A stretch of DNA of 64,000 nucleotides from Chitinimonas sp. BJB300 (GCF_002735695.1 NZ_PDZH01000003.1:16523-80522); one strand, 5' to 3'. Positions 55,129 through 64,000 are shown, numbered from the stretch's first letter. Program-made: numbers and translations. The notes: generated from the letters alone by a model not told the origin.

Positions 55129-57312
55129 CTACCGCGGCATCACACCGGAAATTAGATTGGCTTTGGGTTGTGGTGAGGAGGCAGCCAAAGCCTGCCCGTT
55201 CAGTACCGGGTCGGTGTAATCAAGGCCTGCGCCTTCCAGGTGTCCGGCGAGGCGACGCCAATAGCTGTCGTCCCCCTTCAGCTTGATGCCCAGGTCATAC
55301 CAGCCATAGCTGGCGTATACCGACTTGATGATGGTACGGCTTTGGCCGGCGGGAACATCAATCACCTTCACCATCGTGTCGCCGTAGGCGTTGTCTACCA
55401 GTTTGAAGCTGCAATCCTGAGTGCCGTTGTTGTGGAAAGTCAGCCGCACATAGCGGGCAGAGGGCACCTCCTCCAGGCTTACTTCCGCTTTGCGGGGCAG
55501 GCTTTCCACGCTGCCGCCGAATTCCCGCGCAAAGCCGTTGTGGCTGAGAACATTCAGGTGATATTGGCTGCTGTTCCAGGTCCAGGTTTCCCAGTCAATC
55601 CGCTTGCCTGCTTCCACAGTGTAATGCCATGGCCCATCATTGCGCAGGGCGGAGTAGACGATGAAAGCTGCCGCTGTTGTACCTGTGTTGGCAAAGCTGA
55701 GTGCGTATTTGCCCGCCGTGGCGACGGCAGAACCCGTAACTGACGATTGATAGGGCAGGGGGCAGGCGAGGCGCGGTTGGGTGGTGGTTGATACTTCCTG
55801 CTTGGGTACGCTTTGTACTGCCGGTGGAAGGGCATCGCGGCCGCCCCCCAGTTTGAAGTAGTCGGCATTACGCGGCACGTTGTTGGGCCAGGTTGCATTG
55901 GGGTTGGAGAAGACGAGGGTACTCGTTAGGTCGCCGCATACAGCCCTGCGCCAGGGCGATATGGCATTGCATTGCACTTGGTTGCGAGGTAGCCCCTTGC
56001 CTTGTACCAGCCACTCTTCCAAGAGGCGGATCATCGAGGTGTGGTCGAACAACTGGGAATTGAGGCGGCCGCCTTTGCTCCAGGGCGATACCACCAAAGT
56101 TGGCACACGCGGCCCGAGCCCGATAGGCTCGGTGCTGTTGTACACTTCGCCGTCCGTGGCATTGTGCAAGGTGGTGCGGCCCCGGCTTGAATTCAATGGC
56201 GGCATCGTGGGGGGCATGTGGTCGAAAAAACCATCGTTTTCGTCGTAGGTGATGATCAGGACAGTCTTGGACCATACCGCTGGGTTATCCACCAGTGCAG
56301 TCAATAGGCGAGCGGCAAAGTGCTCGCCGGCATTGGGTGAGCAGGAGGGATGTTCGCAATATTCGGTTGGGGCGCAAATCCATGAGACTTGCGGCAGGCG
56401 GTCGGCTTTCACATCTGCGGCGAACTCGTCGATCAGCCATTGGCCGCTGGTGCCGGGGGCATTGGCAGCGGTCGAGCCCGCCGCTGTGGCGCGGCACCGT
56501 TGGTATAACGGGTTGTCTGGCGATAGGCGCTGCCCATTGGCATCTACCCGGAAGTGCTTGAAATACTGCAGGTAGTTGTCGCCGTAGTTATCCCATTCCT
56601 GATACACCTTCCAGCTGATGCCATTGGCTTCCAGTACCTCGGCATAGCTTTGCCATTCCAATCCTTTTGCCGCGGGGTTGTCATTGGTAATGTCTGCGTT
56701 GTAGGTTCCGTTATTGACGTTGTACAAGCGTGAATCCTGCAAACCCGTGACAAAGCCATTGGAATGGCCGCTGAGTGCATACAGGCGGTTGGGGTCGGTT
56801 GGGCCAAACACCGAGCAGTGGTAGGCATCACATACGGTGAAGGCATCGGCCAGGGCATAGTAGAACGGTAAATCGCTCCGGTTGAAAAACCCCATACTGC
56901 GCGCAGTTTTGCGGTATACCCAGGCATTCCAATCCTTCCATGTGGTTTCAGACCCTTTCCAGGCATGGTCAAGCCCTACCTTCAGCGCATTGGTGTTGCG
57001 TGCATCAAAGTGATAAGGCAACACATAGTTACTGCCATTGGTTTGATACCACACTGGCTTGCCTGATGGCAGTTGAATAGCACGGGGGTCATTAAAGCCG
57101 CGTGCTCCCGCCAAGCTGCCGAAATAATGGTCGAACGACCGGTTTTCCTGCATCAGAAAGACGATGTGTTCCACATCCTTGAGACCCCCAACGCCTTGAT
57201 TGGCGGGTGTAGCCAAGGCCCGCGCAATGACTTGGGCAAAGCTGGGTGCACTGGCTAAGCCTATTGCCCCTGCAGCAATAAAGCTTCTACGGGAAAGATT
57301 CTTTACCGACAT
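55129..57312 (-). CDS. Phosphocholine-type phospholipase C, Tat-exported
   Basis: ATG 57312 (GGAG upstream) gives 727 residues; a longer frame to 57519 lacks a ribosome site. The Tat signal is NLSRRSFIAAGAIGLASAP. The phosphoesterase core starts EHIVFLMQENRSFDHYFG with the metal-binding Glu and Asn, and TYDENDGFFDHMPP and FDHTSMIRLLEEW follow. Two C-terminal DUF756-like beta domains follow (about 510-700). It resembles non-haemolytic phospholipase C. Its last 20 or so residues come from the long inverted repeat and are unlike the family ending. It likely degrades phospholipids outside the cell. Confidence 0.92.
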   Translation of the reverse strand: MSVKNLSRRSFIAAGAIGLASAPSFAQVIARALATPANQGVGGLKDVEHIVFLMQENRSFDHYFGSLAGARGFNDPRAIQLPSGKPVWYQTNGSNYVLPYHFDARNTNALKVGLDHAWKGSETTWKDWNAWVYRKTARSMGFFNRSDLPFYYALADAFTVCDAYHCSVFGPTDPNRLYALSGHSNGFVTGLQDSRLYNVNNGTYNADITNDNPAAKGLEWQSYAEVLEANGISWKVYQEWDNYGDNYLQYFKHFRVDANGQRLSPDNPLYQRCRATAAGSTAANAPGTSGQWLIDEFAADVKADRLPQVSWICAPTEYCEHPSCSPNAGEHFAARLLTALVDNPAVWSKTVLIITYDENDGFFDHMPPTMPPLNSSRGRTTLHNATDGEVYNSTEPIGLGPRVPTLVVSPWSKGGRLNSQLFDHTSMIRLLEEWLVQGKGLPRNQVQCNAISPWRRAVCGDLTSTLVFSNPNATWPNNVPRNADYFKLGGGRDALPPAVQSVPKQEVSTTTQPRLACPLPYQSSVTGSAVATAGKYALSFANTGTTAAAFIVYSALRNDGPWHYTVEAGKRIDWETWTWNSSQYHLNVLSHNGFAREFGGSVESLPRKAEVSLEEVPSARYVRLTFHNNGTQDCSFKLVDNAYGDTMVKVIDVPAGQSRTIIKSVYASYGWYDLGIKLKGDDSYWRRLAGHLEGAGLDYTDPVLNGQALAASSPQPKANLISGVMPR

Positions 57313-57586
57313 ATCGTCTGCTCCGCGTAAGTGAATGTCGGCATTCTTTGGGAAGAACAAGTCAGCCTTATGACACTGGGCGAGAGGCCGAAGACGATGT
57401 TGCGAATTTCGATAGTCAGTTATGGGTCGTAACTGTGTTTGCGAAGAAAAAGGCATGGCCGGACGATATTGCGGCCCAGCGATATTGCTGGCGGGATCAG
57501 CCATTTGGGGGGAAGACATGGTTGGAAGCTTTTTAACTTCGAATTAACAGGGGGGCGATGAGGTGTGGCTAGCGGCCTGAAGGCCG

Positions 57587-57732
57587 TAGAACCTGCTCAC
57601 GGTCTTATTGCACCACTGTCATCAGCGCTTATGTACTGCGTGAAATTCTCATGTATCTAAATACATGCCGCTTTCTGCGCTGCACTTCACCCAGCTGACA
57701 GCTGCGCCTGACAGATCGTGAACAGGTTCTAG
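57587..57732. repeat. MITE-like palindromic element, copy C (about 146 bp)
   Basis: The ends are AGAACCTGCTCACGGTCT and AGATCGTGAACAGGTTCT, inverted repeats of 18 bases with two mismatches. The interior differs from the elements at 38528 and 51614, but the ends belong to the same GAACCTGT class. Internal inverted sequences (CATGTATC-TAAATACATG) give extra folding. It has no coding capacity. Confidence 0.7.
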
Positions 57733-57768
57733 GGTTGAACAGCCGCTAAGTACAAGGGCTGTTCAACC
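57733..57768 (-). terminator. Hairpin after the collagenase gene
   Basis: A 12-bp perfect stem (GGTTGAACAGCC/GGCTGTTCAACC) with a 12-base loop lies nine bases beyond the collagenase stop. There is no T-run, so termination strength is uncertain. Confidence 0.5.
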
Positions 57769-57777
57769 TAACTGCCC

Positions 57778-60435
57778 TTACTGCCAATAGGCTGTTGAGC
57801 GACGATCGCTCGAAACAAACGGTACTGAAGCAGTGCAGCTCGCAGGGGCGCAAGTTCCACCATACAGGGGGAACTTGGTTGTGTTCCGCCCATCTACCTT
57901 AACCGTAAGGCGATAGGTCCTGCCACCGGATACGGTTTGGTCCTGGTCGCGATACTGTTGCCGGATGTTGAACGAATCGGCACTTGATGTTGTGCCACCA
58001 CTTGTCGATGTACCACCACCAGCAACCTGTCCTTCTTGCCAGTAGGATTGGACACGATTGTCGCTGTTCCTGAACGGGCTGTAGCTGGTACAGGTAACCG
58101 GGGCACATGTGCTACCAAATATCGGGTAGCTGGTAGTGGATTTGCCATCAAGGATAACGTTAAAGGCGTAGTTCCGGCCGTTGAACACCACCTGGTCACC
58201 ATGGCGATATTGCGCGTTATTGACGAACGTGCTGCTGGATGGCGTAGTAGGTGTGGTTGGTTTCGTAGGTGTTGTCGGTTTGGTCGGCGTGGTCGTTGTG
58301 GTTGGGGTAGTGGTGCCACCATTATCTAATACCCACTGAGCTACGGTGCGGCCGCCATCTTGTTTACTGCGCCAGGCCGGATGGGTTGGCGCAGCATCAA
58401 CGCCATAAATGTAAAAGGTGGGGTTTGGTTTTCCATCGGACACGATGGAGAGTCTGTAATTCTTACCGTCATACATGACTACGTCACCATTGAAGTACTT
58501 TTCTTCGGCCTCGAAAGTGGTTTTGCCAGAGGGGCCTGACTTTTCGTTATCAATGCCCTTGGCATTATTTCTTCCGCCGTAGTAGCGTTCACCCGCAAAG
58601 GTACCGCCAGTGTTAACTGTGTCGAGCCAGCTATTGAACTCGCTGTCGTAACGGGTACCGATTTGGTTCAATAGAATGCGATTATATTCTTTATAATCGC
58701 CCGACCGTAGAGCCGCGAGAAGTTGTTCGATGTTGTCGCGATGACGCTCAAACATGAAACGTACAGCTAGATAGCCCCATTTGTAGCAACGTACCAAGTA
58801 GTCTGGCATGTCATAGGTATTCTGGAAGATCGTGCTGAGCGGATAGGTTTTTTTCTTGCCAATTTCAATAGCAGCTGTGTTGTTGTTCTTGTACGTGAAA
58901 TATTCTGCCGCGCCTTCCATCCACCATACGATTTTGCTGTTATTGGTAGCATCAGCGTAGGACTTGAAGTTGTAGATATTATCGACGTAGTGGATAAATT
59001 CGTGTTCCAAGTTCCAAAGTAGTTTATTGCCTACAGGCCCACTCGTTATATCGTCTTTGTGAAAGGCGTAGAAGCGCTGAATATTGCCAGGAATGTTAGG
59101 GCTCCCTTCCATGGTGATACCGCCATTATTGGTAGAGATGCCGTAGACAGCGCCGCCGTACTGTTTGTAGTCCTCCAGTGATTTGAAGGCAATCACTTCT
59201 AAGCCTGCGTTGAATTTGGTGGGGATGATATTGGCCTTACTCGGCTCCAACCCAAACATGGATTGGGTGAACAACCGATGCTCCTCTAGCAGCAGTCTGC
59301 AGGACTCAGTCAAGTTGGCATCAGAGAACCCTTGCGAAAGGATCTTGATATTGGGTGCACAGTTGCGTTGGTTGGTCAGTATTAGTTTTTCCCATCTCTC
59401 TTTGACATCGCACACGTTGTAGCTGCTGCAATTCTTCTTATCGTACCTATTTAACTTCAAGGCGGCGGTGATCCAAATCCTATCGCCATACCCTTGAAAG
59501 CTATAGCGGGCTAAGGCGTCACGCATTATGGGAAGGACTTCTTGCTTGAGTTCCGTCGATTCCAGCATGTTTCCCAGCCCCACCATGGCTTCAACAAGTA
59601 TTTCTTCGTTCTCGGTACCTATTAGAGACTCACTGTTGCGTATCAGGTTACTGAAGGTTTTAAGGTAGCTGGTATCGCGCTTGACTATGGCAACGGCGTC
59701 GGGGACATTTTTGATGCGTTGAATCAACTCCGCTAGATAATAAGTGGAATTTGAAAGACGAGATTCACTTCGTATAAATTCAGTAGTGACTCCATCCATT
59801 TTCGCTTTGATTATCGGTAGGAAATTGGTTATTTCACCAAGGAGATGGATCATTTTGTAGGAGCCTGCCAAGACTTGTCCATTACCTTGCGAAATCCTAC
59901 GCGAGTTATTGGAAGTCAGCAGTGAACGCAGGCCGGGAACGATTTCATTCTTCAGCGTGTTACTATACTTTGGTAAGTTTAAGGTGTTCTGGCGATAATA
60001 ACCTGCACGCAAGTATTCCTGCAGTTTATCAATTTGAGTTTCATTAGTACTGTTGTAGTTGGCAGCAAGCCGGCGATATTCTCTGGCTATATCCAACATT
60101 ATTGATTCGTGGAATAAAATGGATGCTTGTGCGTCGGAGGCGCCAAATATTTGTTGCCTACATTCTTTGGATATGACTTTCTCTATCAGATCCCTGCCGC
60201 GGTATCTGGTTATTTCATCAACATCGCAGGGAGTATCTGCAGAGTCGGCCATCATCCGAGCCATTGCCTTAGGACTAAGATTTTCTGATTGTTGAGTTTG
60301 CTTTGCGGTTTTTACAGCCCCGTGAATTTGGATGGTATTCTCGGGTAAGCCGACATCGGCCAGGGCGAGATTACTTGTCAGTGAACCTAGTGCCATTAAG
60401 CAAGCTAGCGTTGTGCGTTTGAGTGTAATGGTCAT
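57778..60435 (-). CDS. Exported microbial collagenase (peptidase M9) with three C-terminal repeats
   Basis: ATG 60435 (GGAGC upstream) gives 885 residues with a signal peptide (TLKRTTLACLMALGSLTSNLALA). The catalytic zinc motif is LEHEFIHYVD at about 478-482, with the third ligand in WWMEGAAEYFTY about 28 residues later. After the catalytic region come a domain with KTTFEAEEKYFNGDVVMY, a Thr/Pro/Lys linker, and two more similar repeats (about 60 residues each; GDQVVFNGRNYAFNV and GGRTYRLTVKVDGRN) ending in YW. These resemble small carbohydrate-binding modules. The enzyme would degrade collagen or related proteins outside the cell. Confidence 0.9.
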   Translation of the reverse strand: MTITLKRTTLACLMALGSLTSNLALADVGLPENTIQIHGAVKTAKQTQQSENLSPKAMARMMADSADTPCDVDEITRYRGRDLIEKVISKECRQQIFGASDAQASILFHESIMLDIAREYRRLAANYNSTNETQIDKLQEYLRAGYYRQNTLNLPKYSNTLKNEIVPGLRSLLTSNNSRRISQGNGQVLAGSYKMIHLLGEITNFLPIIKAKMDGVTTEFIRSESRLSNSTYYLAELIQRIKNVPDAVAIVKRDTSYLKTFSNLIRNSESLIGTENEEILVEAMVGLGNMLESTELKQEVLPIMRDALARYSFQGYGDRIWITAALKLNRYDKKNCSSYNVCDVKERWEKLILTNQRNCAPNIKILSQGFSDANLTESCRLLLEEHRLFTQSMFGLEPSKANIIPTKFNAGLEVIAFKSLEDYKQYGGAVYGISTNNGGITMEGSPNIPGNIQRFYAFHKDDITSGPVGNKLLWNLEHEFIHYVDNIYNFKSYADATNNSKIVWWMEGAAEYFTYKNNNTAAIEIGKKKTYPLSTIFQNTYDMPDYLVRCYKWGYLAVRFMFERHRDNIEQLLAALRSGDYKEYNRILLNQIGTRYDSEFNSWLDTVNTGGTFAGERYYGGRNNAKGIDNEKSGPSGKTTFEAEEKYFNGDVVMYDGKNYRLSIVSDGKPNPTFYIYGVDAAPTHPAWRSKQDGGRTVAQWVLDNGGTTTPTTTTTPTKPTTPTKPTTPTTPSSSTFVNNAQYRHGDQVVFNGRNYAFNVILDGKSTTSYPIFGSTCAPVTCTSYSPFRNSDNRVQSYWQEGQVAGGGTSTSGGTTSSADSFNIRQQYRDQDQTVSGGRTYRLTVKVDGRNTTKFPLYGGTCAPASCTASVPFVSSDRRSTAYWQ

Positions 60436-61091
60436 ATCAGCAGTGCTCCGAATAACGATGTTGGAAAGCAGTGTTCGATTTGGGAAGGCAGCGCAGCAAA
60501 TAAGGTCTAACCGTCCCATAAGCAGGCGTACCACCACATGAAAACAACACCGTATTCTGATCTACGAAAACGGTGCTGCAGGTTATGACAAAGGCATTGA
60601 GTATGTCAAAGGCATAATCCGGTATAAATTGGCATCTAAGCCATTTATTTGGTTGGTCGCTCTATTGCATTAGGAAGGTAACTGGCTGTTCACAAGCACT
60701 GGTGCGGGTTTCGAGAAGTTCAACCGACTGTCAGTTGGGGCTTGTGCGCTAGTTATGGCATGAGGTGCACAATGGTGGCTAGATAGAGCAAATGAAGCAC
60801 TACGGTGCTATGTGGAATAGGACTGACAGGGTAATGGGCGATGAGCCGCCTCGTTTATTAAGCCAAGAACTGGGTGAATAAAACAAAGTGAGTTGTTGGT
60901 GGGGTTAGGCAGGTTAGCGCTAGGAACCGGTATATCCGAGAAGGCGTTAATTGAGCTTGGGTTCTGAAATTAGGCTACTGACGTGATACACAAAAAGTGA
61001 TTTCTAACCCAGTAACAGCGGGGGCTGACCTTGGCATTTTGAACCCAGGCCAAAGGGTGGATGGGTACTATGCCTATCCACCTTTCGCACT
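60436..61091. other. Intergenic region, 656 bases
   Basis: Upstream of the collagenase lies its probable promoter region. Bases 60540-61040 show no open frame of note and no repeat. An imperfect hairpin at about 61050-61087 (GGTGGAT/ATCCACC) lies just past the end of the collagenase remnant and may be its terminator. Confidence 0.45.
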
Positions 61092-61985
61092 TTACTGCCT
61101 ATACCCAATTGCCCGGCCATTAGACGACACATACGGCGTTGCTCTCAGACAGGTAGCCGGTGAGTAGTTGCCACAGTACAGGTAGTAGGCTGTTGAGGGA
61201 TTGCCATCTACCTTGATAGCGAAGCGGTAAGTTCTGTCCTCGAGCGTCGTTTGAGTTGAGCATGGTTGCTGAGAGGTACTGAACTGCCCTGTTGAGCCGC
61301 TGCCTGTAGGAAGCTGACTTTCCTGCCAGAACGAGGGGACCCAGTTATCACGGGTTCTGAAGGGAGTTTGGGTCGTGAGCGACTGGAGCAGAGGTGCCGC
61401 TATACAATGCATAGTCGCCCTCCCGGTTGTGTCTGTCTATTAACACGTTGTAAGTGTAGGCCTTGCCGTTGTATTGCGTTTGATCGCAATGGCGATATTG
61501 CGGCTAGATATCAAATACCTTACGAGTAGGCGTGGGCACTGGTGTAGGGGTAGTAGGAACTGGCCGCTCATTGCCGTCCACCCTTGGCATTGTTTTTTTA
61601 TCACTACCATAGGCCGCACCGGCAAAGGTACCGCTATTGCTGACACTATCAAGCCAAGTGTTGAATTCCCCGTCATAGCGTGTACCGATTTGCGAGCATA
61701 TGCCATTGCCATATTCATCGTAATTGCCGGCCCGCAGTAAAGCAGCAACCATTTCAATATCAGTACGATGGCGCTCAAACATGCAGCGTACAGGCAGATA
61801 GCCCTATTGATAGGAACGGTTTTAATAGTCCCCCATGTTGTAGGTATTACGAAAAATGGTTCAGAGGGAGTAGGTTTTTAGGTGGGAAACCTCAATGGCT
61901 TCAGCATATTCATTCTAGTGCGAGAAGTATTTCGCCAAGCTTTCTATCCACCACACGATGGGCTGACCTGACTGCTCAGTCGCGC
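61092..61985 (-). pseudogene. Decayed second collagenase (C-terminal part only)
   Basis: Segments on the minus strand match the complete collagenase: PIVWWIESLAKYFSH, MFERHRTDIEMVAALLRAGNYDEY, IGTRYDGEFNTWLDSVSNSGTFAG, and a C-terminal repeat ending SNGRAIGYRQ. Several in-frame stop codons and frameshifts interrupt it, and the HEFIH zinc site and all the N-terminal region are absent. It abuts the PHB-depolymerase-like gene at 61976. It is a tandem copy that has lost its function. Confidence 0.85.
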
Positions 61986-63109
61986 AGACTACCGCTAGGT
62001 GGGGCAGGATGTTGCAAGAAAAACCTGACCATTTCTTGACTTGCATTAGGCCCCAGTGAGTCAGTATAGCTGCCTTGCGTGCTACCACCCGACCAGGCAT
62101 GTCCAGCGCCATGAATAACCCAATGCTCAATTGATGGCTCACTCTTTTCGTTGTGATGTACGGTAACGGAATAGTGACGGCCGTCCGGTACCTTTTCCTG
62201 CCGGGTGGATGGGTTGGGAGTAGTGCCATTGTCGAACCCTGCCTGGGCTTGCTTGATGACTTGGTCCCCATTCATCGGATGTACCGTTTTATCGCTATCG
62301 CCGTGAAAGACAATAGTCGGCAGCGTATTTGTGGTTGACTGCCGCCCCGATCGTTTTTCCCGTTTCCCCAAGCCCTGTTGCATAGCAGCGAGTGCGGAAG
62401 GAATATCAGTCGCTGCGGCATAAGGAATGCCGGAATGTACCCCTACTGCGGCATATATATCGGGGTAGGTTGTACCCATCACCAATGCCATGGCGCCACC
62501 TGCCGATAGGCCAGCTACATACACACGTTTGTTGTCTATACCGTAGCGCCACATGATTTCTTGCGTCATGCCGGCAATGATGGCGGGTTCGCCATAGCCA
62601 CGTTGTTGGTCGCTGTGTCTAAACCAGTTCCAACAGCCCGAGCTATTTGCTTGGCTGGACTGACCAGGGTACAGCACAAAGCATTGGTGATGCTCGCCGA
62701 TACTATTCATGTCGGTACCGGCTGCGAAGTCATCAGGATTTTGCTTGCAACCATGCAACATGACTAACAACGGTAAGGGCTGCCCCTGGTAGGCGTGAGG
62801 GACATATAGCTTGTACGCGCGCTCGCCTGACGAGCAACCGTAGGTCCCGGAAAAGAACCCGCTTTCCTTATCCCCTGTAGGTGCATTTTGCGGGGGGGGG
62901 TCAGTGAAGTCAGTGTATTCCCCTGGTGTATCAATGATCTGAAAGGTCCCCTCGATAGTCATGTTGTCATCTACAGGAGGGGCTTTGGGGATAATGGGTG
63001 CTGTCTTTACCCGCAAACTATGCTGAATCAGTGTTGTTGCATCCCGTAAGCGACCGGAAGAAGTCAGGCGCGCTGCTTCTCGCAGCATGTCTTGCATTCG
63101 TTCAATCAT
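61976..63109 (-). CDS. PHB-depolymerase-family esterase
   Basis: The 377-residue protein has the alpha/beta-hydrolase triad: Ser in VAGLSAGGAMA, Asp in HGDSDKTVHP and His in IHGAGHAWSGG. The first domain has LLVMLHGCKQNPDDFAAGTDMN. It has no clear signal peptide. The first 90 residues include a Pro-rich segment. Enzymes of this family cleave polyhydroxyalkanoates or feruloyl esters. The last few residues (PSGSLRD) come from the junction with the collagenase remnant, so its natural C-terminus may be altered. The upstream ribbon-helix-helix gene is likely its regulator. Confidence 0.85.
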   Translation of the reverse strand: MIERMQDMLREAARLTSSGRLRDATTLIQHSLRVKTAPIIPKAPPVDDNMTIEGTFQIIDTPGEYTDFTDPPPQNAPTGDKESGFFSGTYGCSSGERAYKLYVPHAYQGQPLPLLVMLHGCKQNPDDFAAGTDMNSIGEHHQCFVLYPGQSSQANSSGCWNWFRHSDQQRGYGEPAIIAGMTQEIMWRYGIDNKRVYVAGLSAGGAMALVMGTTYPDIYAAVGVHSGIPYAAATDIPSALAAMQQGLGKREKRSGRQSTTNTLPTIVFHGDSDKTVHPMNGDQVIKQAQAGFDNGTTPNPSTRQEKVPDGRHYSVTVHHNEKSEPSIEHWVIHGAGHAWSGGSTQGSYTDSLGPNASQEMVRFFLQHPAPPSGSLRD

Positions 63110-63160
63110 TTTCAGACTCTCTCAAGATCGGTACCCAGTAAAAGCAAGGGGCGATCAAGT

Positions 63161-63568
63161 TCAATAGATACGTTCAGCCAAAGCGGCCTTGACAGCAGTG
63201 CTGGCTTGTAAAACACCCAGCACATAAATTGACTCAATCGTTACCAGCGCGAGATCTGGCGATACATCGTCATCAATGCTGACGAGCCCGACCACATGGA
63301 TCTGCAGTTTCTCTCCCCGTGTCTGCACCATTTCCAACTTGTGGCGATTGTAATGCTGCAAGCCTAGCGTCAACGTCTTGCGGGCAACGGTCTGTTTGAT
63401 GACATCCGCATGCGTGGCCAACAGATTACGTGCGGCGGTGCGAATGAAATCGGTACGGTTGGAATAAAACCCTTCCTGTACCAGTAGATCGATTTGCCCG
63501 AGGTCGATCACACCGAGATTGATCGTCATCTTTTCTGTTTCACCGGCTTTTGTCCGCTCGTCTTTCAT
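63161..63568 (-). CDS. CopG-type ribbon-helix-helix transcription factor
   Basis: ATG 63568 has AGGGGA upstream and gives 135 residues; ATG 63583 is an alternative. The N-terminal ribbon-helix-helix reads MTINLGVIDLGQIDLLVQEGFYSNRTDFIRTAARNLL, with basic helical residues that fit DNA binding and dimerisation. The C-terminal 80 residues form an unassigned domain (LQIHVVGLVSIDDDVSPDL). It lies 51 bases before the esterase gene on the same strand, so it may regulate its own operon. Confidence 0.78.
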   Translation of the reverse strand: MKDERTKAGETEKMTINLGVIDLGQIDLLVQEGFYSNRTDFIRTAARNLLATHADVIKQTVARKTLTLGLQHYNRHKLEMVQTRGEKLQIHVVGLVSIDDDVSPDLALVTIESIYVLGVLQASTAVKAALAERIY

Positions 63569-63885
63569 CGCGTCCCCTACCATCTAATTACCATCCGTAT
63601 GGAAGGTATGCTAAATGAATATACGCAAAGGTCAAGTTAAATGTTGCGGTGCAGCAAATCTGATTCATGAAGTTGAAGTTAGTTCTAACCCAGGCTCAAG
63701 GAAAAATCAGATGGCTATTTCCGCTGCTGGGGGCAAGAAAATAGAGTGTTTTAACGCACTTTGTTTGATTGGAGGGGATGCTTCACAAAGGCTAACTAGG
63801 GCGTTGTTAAGGCGGATTTAAAAACGAACCTGACGGATTTTGATTAATCACTGATGTTACGCAGTGCATACGCTAACCTGTCGCC
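63569..63885. other. Intergenic region before the IS element, 317 bases
   Basis: A 68-residue plus-strand frame at 63615-63821 has no recognisable protein and is likely spurious. The left end of the insertion sequence probably lies somewhere in 63790-63885, but its terminal repeat cannot be fixed without the right end. Confidence 0.4.
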
Positions 63886-64000
63886 ATGAAGAACAAAGAA
63901 CTCGATTTGTACACCGACTATTTGCTGAGCACGTTTGGTGCGGCGACAGCAACGGGCTTGTCGGCGATGGTAGGTGGTGCAGTGAGCCACGACCAGGTGA
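63886..64000 (+). mobile_element. Start of an IS transposase (cut by window end)
   Basis: The frame from ATG 63886 reads MKNKELDLYTDYLLSTFGAA, then TATGLSAMVGGAVSHDQV, and stays open to the window edge. This opening resembles IS4/IS701-type DDE transposases. Only 38 residues are visible, so the family call is tentative. It marks the right border of the rearranged region. Confidence 0.7.

Larger units (their letters stand above)
57313..57777. other. Intergenic region with palindromic element, 465 bases
   Basis: Bases 57313-57586 should contain the phospholipase promoter; no gene was seen. Bases 57587-57732 are a repeat-like element and 57733-57768 a hairpin, both listed separately. Confidence 0.5.

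Noticed and set aside
55025..55219. Small frame MLSIKDRLLGLSTGG found in both inverted repeat copies
   Set aside because: Its conservation is explained by the identity of the repeat; beyond the core the frame diverges.
63615..63821. 68-residue open frame before the IS element
   Set aside because: No ribosome site and no recognisable motif.
1..64000. CRISPR arrays
   Set aside because: No set of regularly spaced direct repeats was seen anywhere in the window.

Overview
The window looks like a chromosome segment of a betaproteobacterium. Coding density is high and the GC content is moderate to high. The gene set is typical of that class: recJ-rlmB, a KDO-transferase-like gene, ribA, an exosortase-A (XrtA/PEP-CTERM) type exopolysaccharide locus, type VI secretion (T6SS) genes, a phosphocholine-type phospholipase C, a PHB-depolymerase-family esterase and an M9 collagenase. 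The genus cannot be fixed from the sequence alone.

Layout. (1) Bases 1-7240 hold housekeeping genes: recJ (5' end cut off by the window edge), rlmB, a WaaA/KDO-transferase paralogue on the minus strand, a TPR secreted protein, an AT-rich glycerophosphodiesterase that looks acquired, and ribA. (2) Bases 7315-21309 are a minus-strand run of the exosortase-associated EPS locus. In transcription order it encodes an acyl carrier protein, hydrolase 2, hydrolase 1, a DegT-type aminotransferase, a GT4 glycosyltransferase, a FemAB-like GNAT protein, a Wzx-like flippase, an acyl-CoA ligase, a PLP-dependent decarboxylase, a membrane O-acyltransferase, an SGNH esterase and an asparagine-synthase-like amidotransferase. 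(3) Bases 21786-33148 are the divergent plus-strand half: EpsB-type phosphoglycosyltransferase, PrsK/PrsR two-component system, PrsT TPR lipoprotein, UDP-sugar dehydrogenase and epimerase, and a trypsin-like protease. The two halves share a 476-base AT-rich divergent intergenic region. No exosortase, Wza/Wzc-type export gene or PEP-CTERM substrate is seen in the window.

(4) Bases 33384-36410 form a compact cluster: a Tat-type exported protein with a GYWKNH motif, a PqqD-like chaperone, an HprK-related kinase and a nucleotidyltransferase. This matches the poorly understood HPr-rel-A system and is the strongest candidate here for unexplored biology. (5) Bases 36488-48374 hold T6SS-associated genes: an M15 peptidase, PAAR, an unknown membrane protein, TssM, TagF, an OmpA-domain protein, and a VgrG whose 3' half has been deleted and joined to a foreign reading frame. 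The core sheath, tube and baseplate genes are not here.

(6) Bases 48800-64000 are a rearranged accessory region. It contains an LprI-like protein, remnants of LysR and SnoaL-like genes, an Old Yellow Enzyme, an mgtA gene with a possible MgtL-like leader peptide and a frameshift, all bracketed by identical 153-bp inverted repeats, then phospholipase C, a complete collagenase, a decayed second collagenase, a PHB-depolymerase-family esterase with its ribbon-helix-helix regulator, and the start of an IS transposase. Small elements with terminal inverted repeats built on GAACCTGT are scattered through regions 5 and 6.

The EPS genes form one pathway. UDP-sugar dehydrogenase and epimerase make uronic acid precursors, the EpsB-type transferase starts the lipid-linked repeat, and the glycosyltransferase, aminotransferase, FemAB, acyltransferase and esterase build and decorate it. 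The flippase moves it across the membrane, and PrsK/PrsR probably control expression through sigma-54. All assignments come from reading motifs and gene order; no database search was run.
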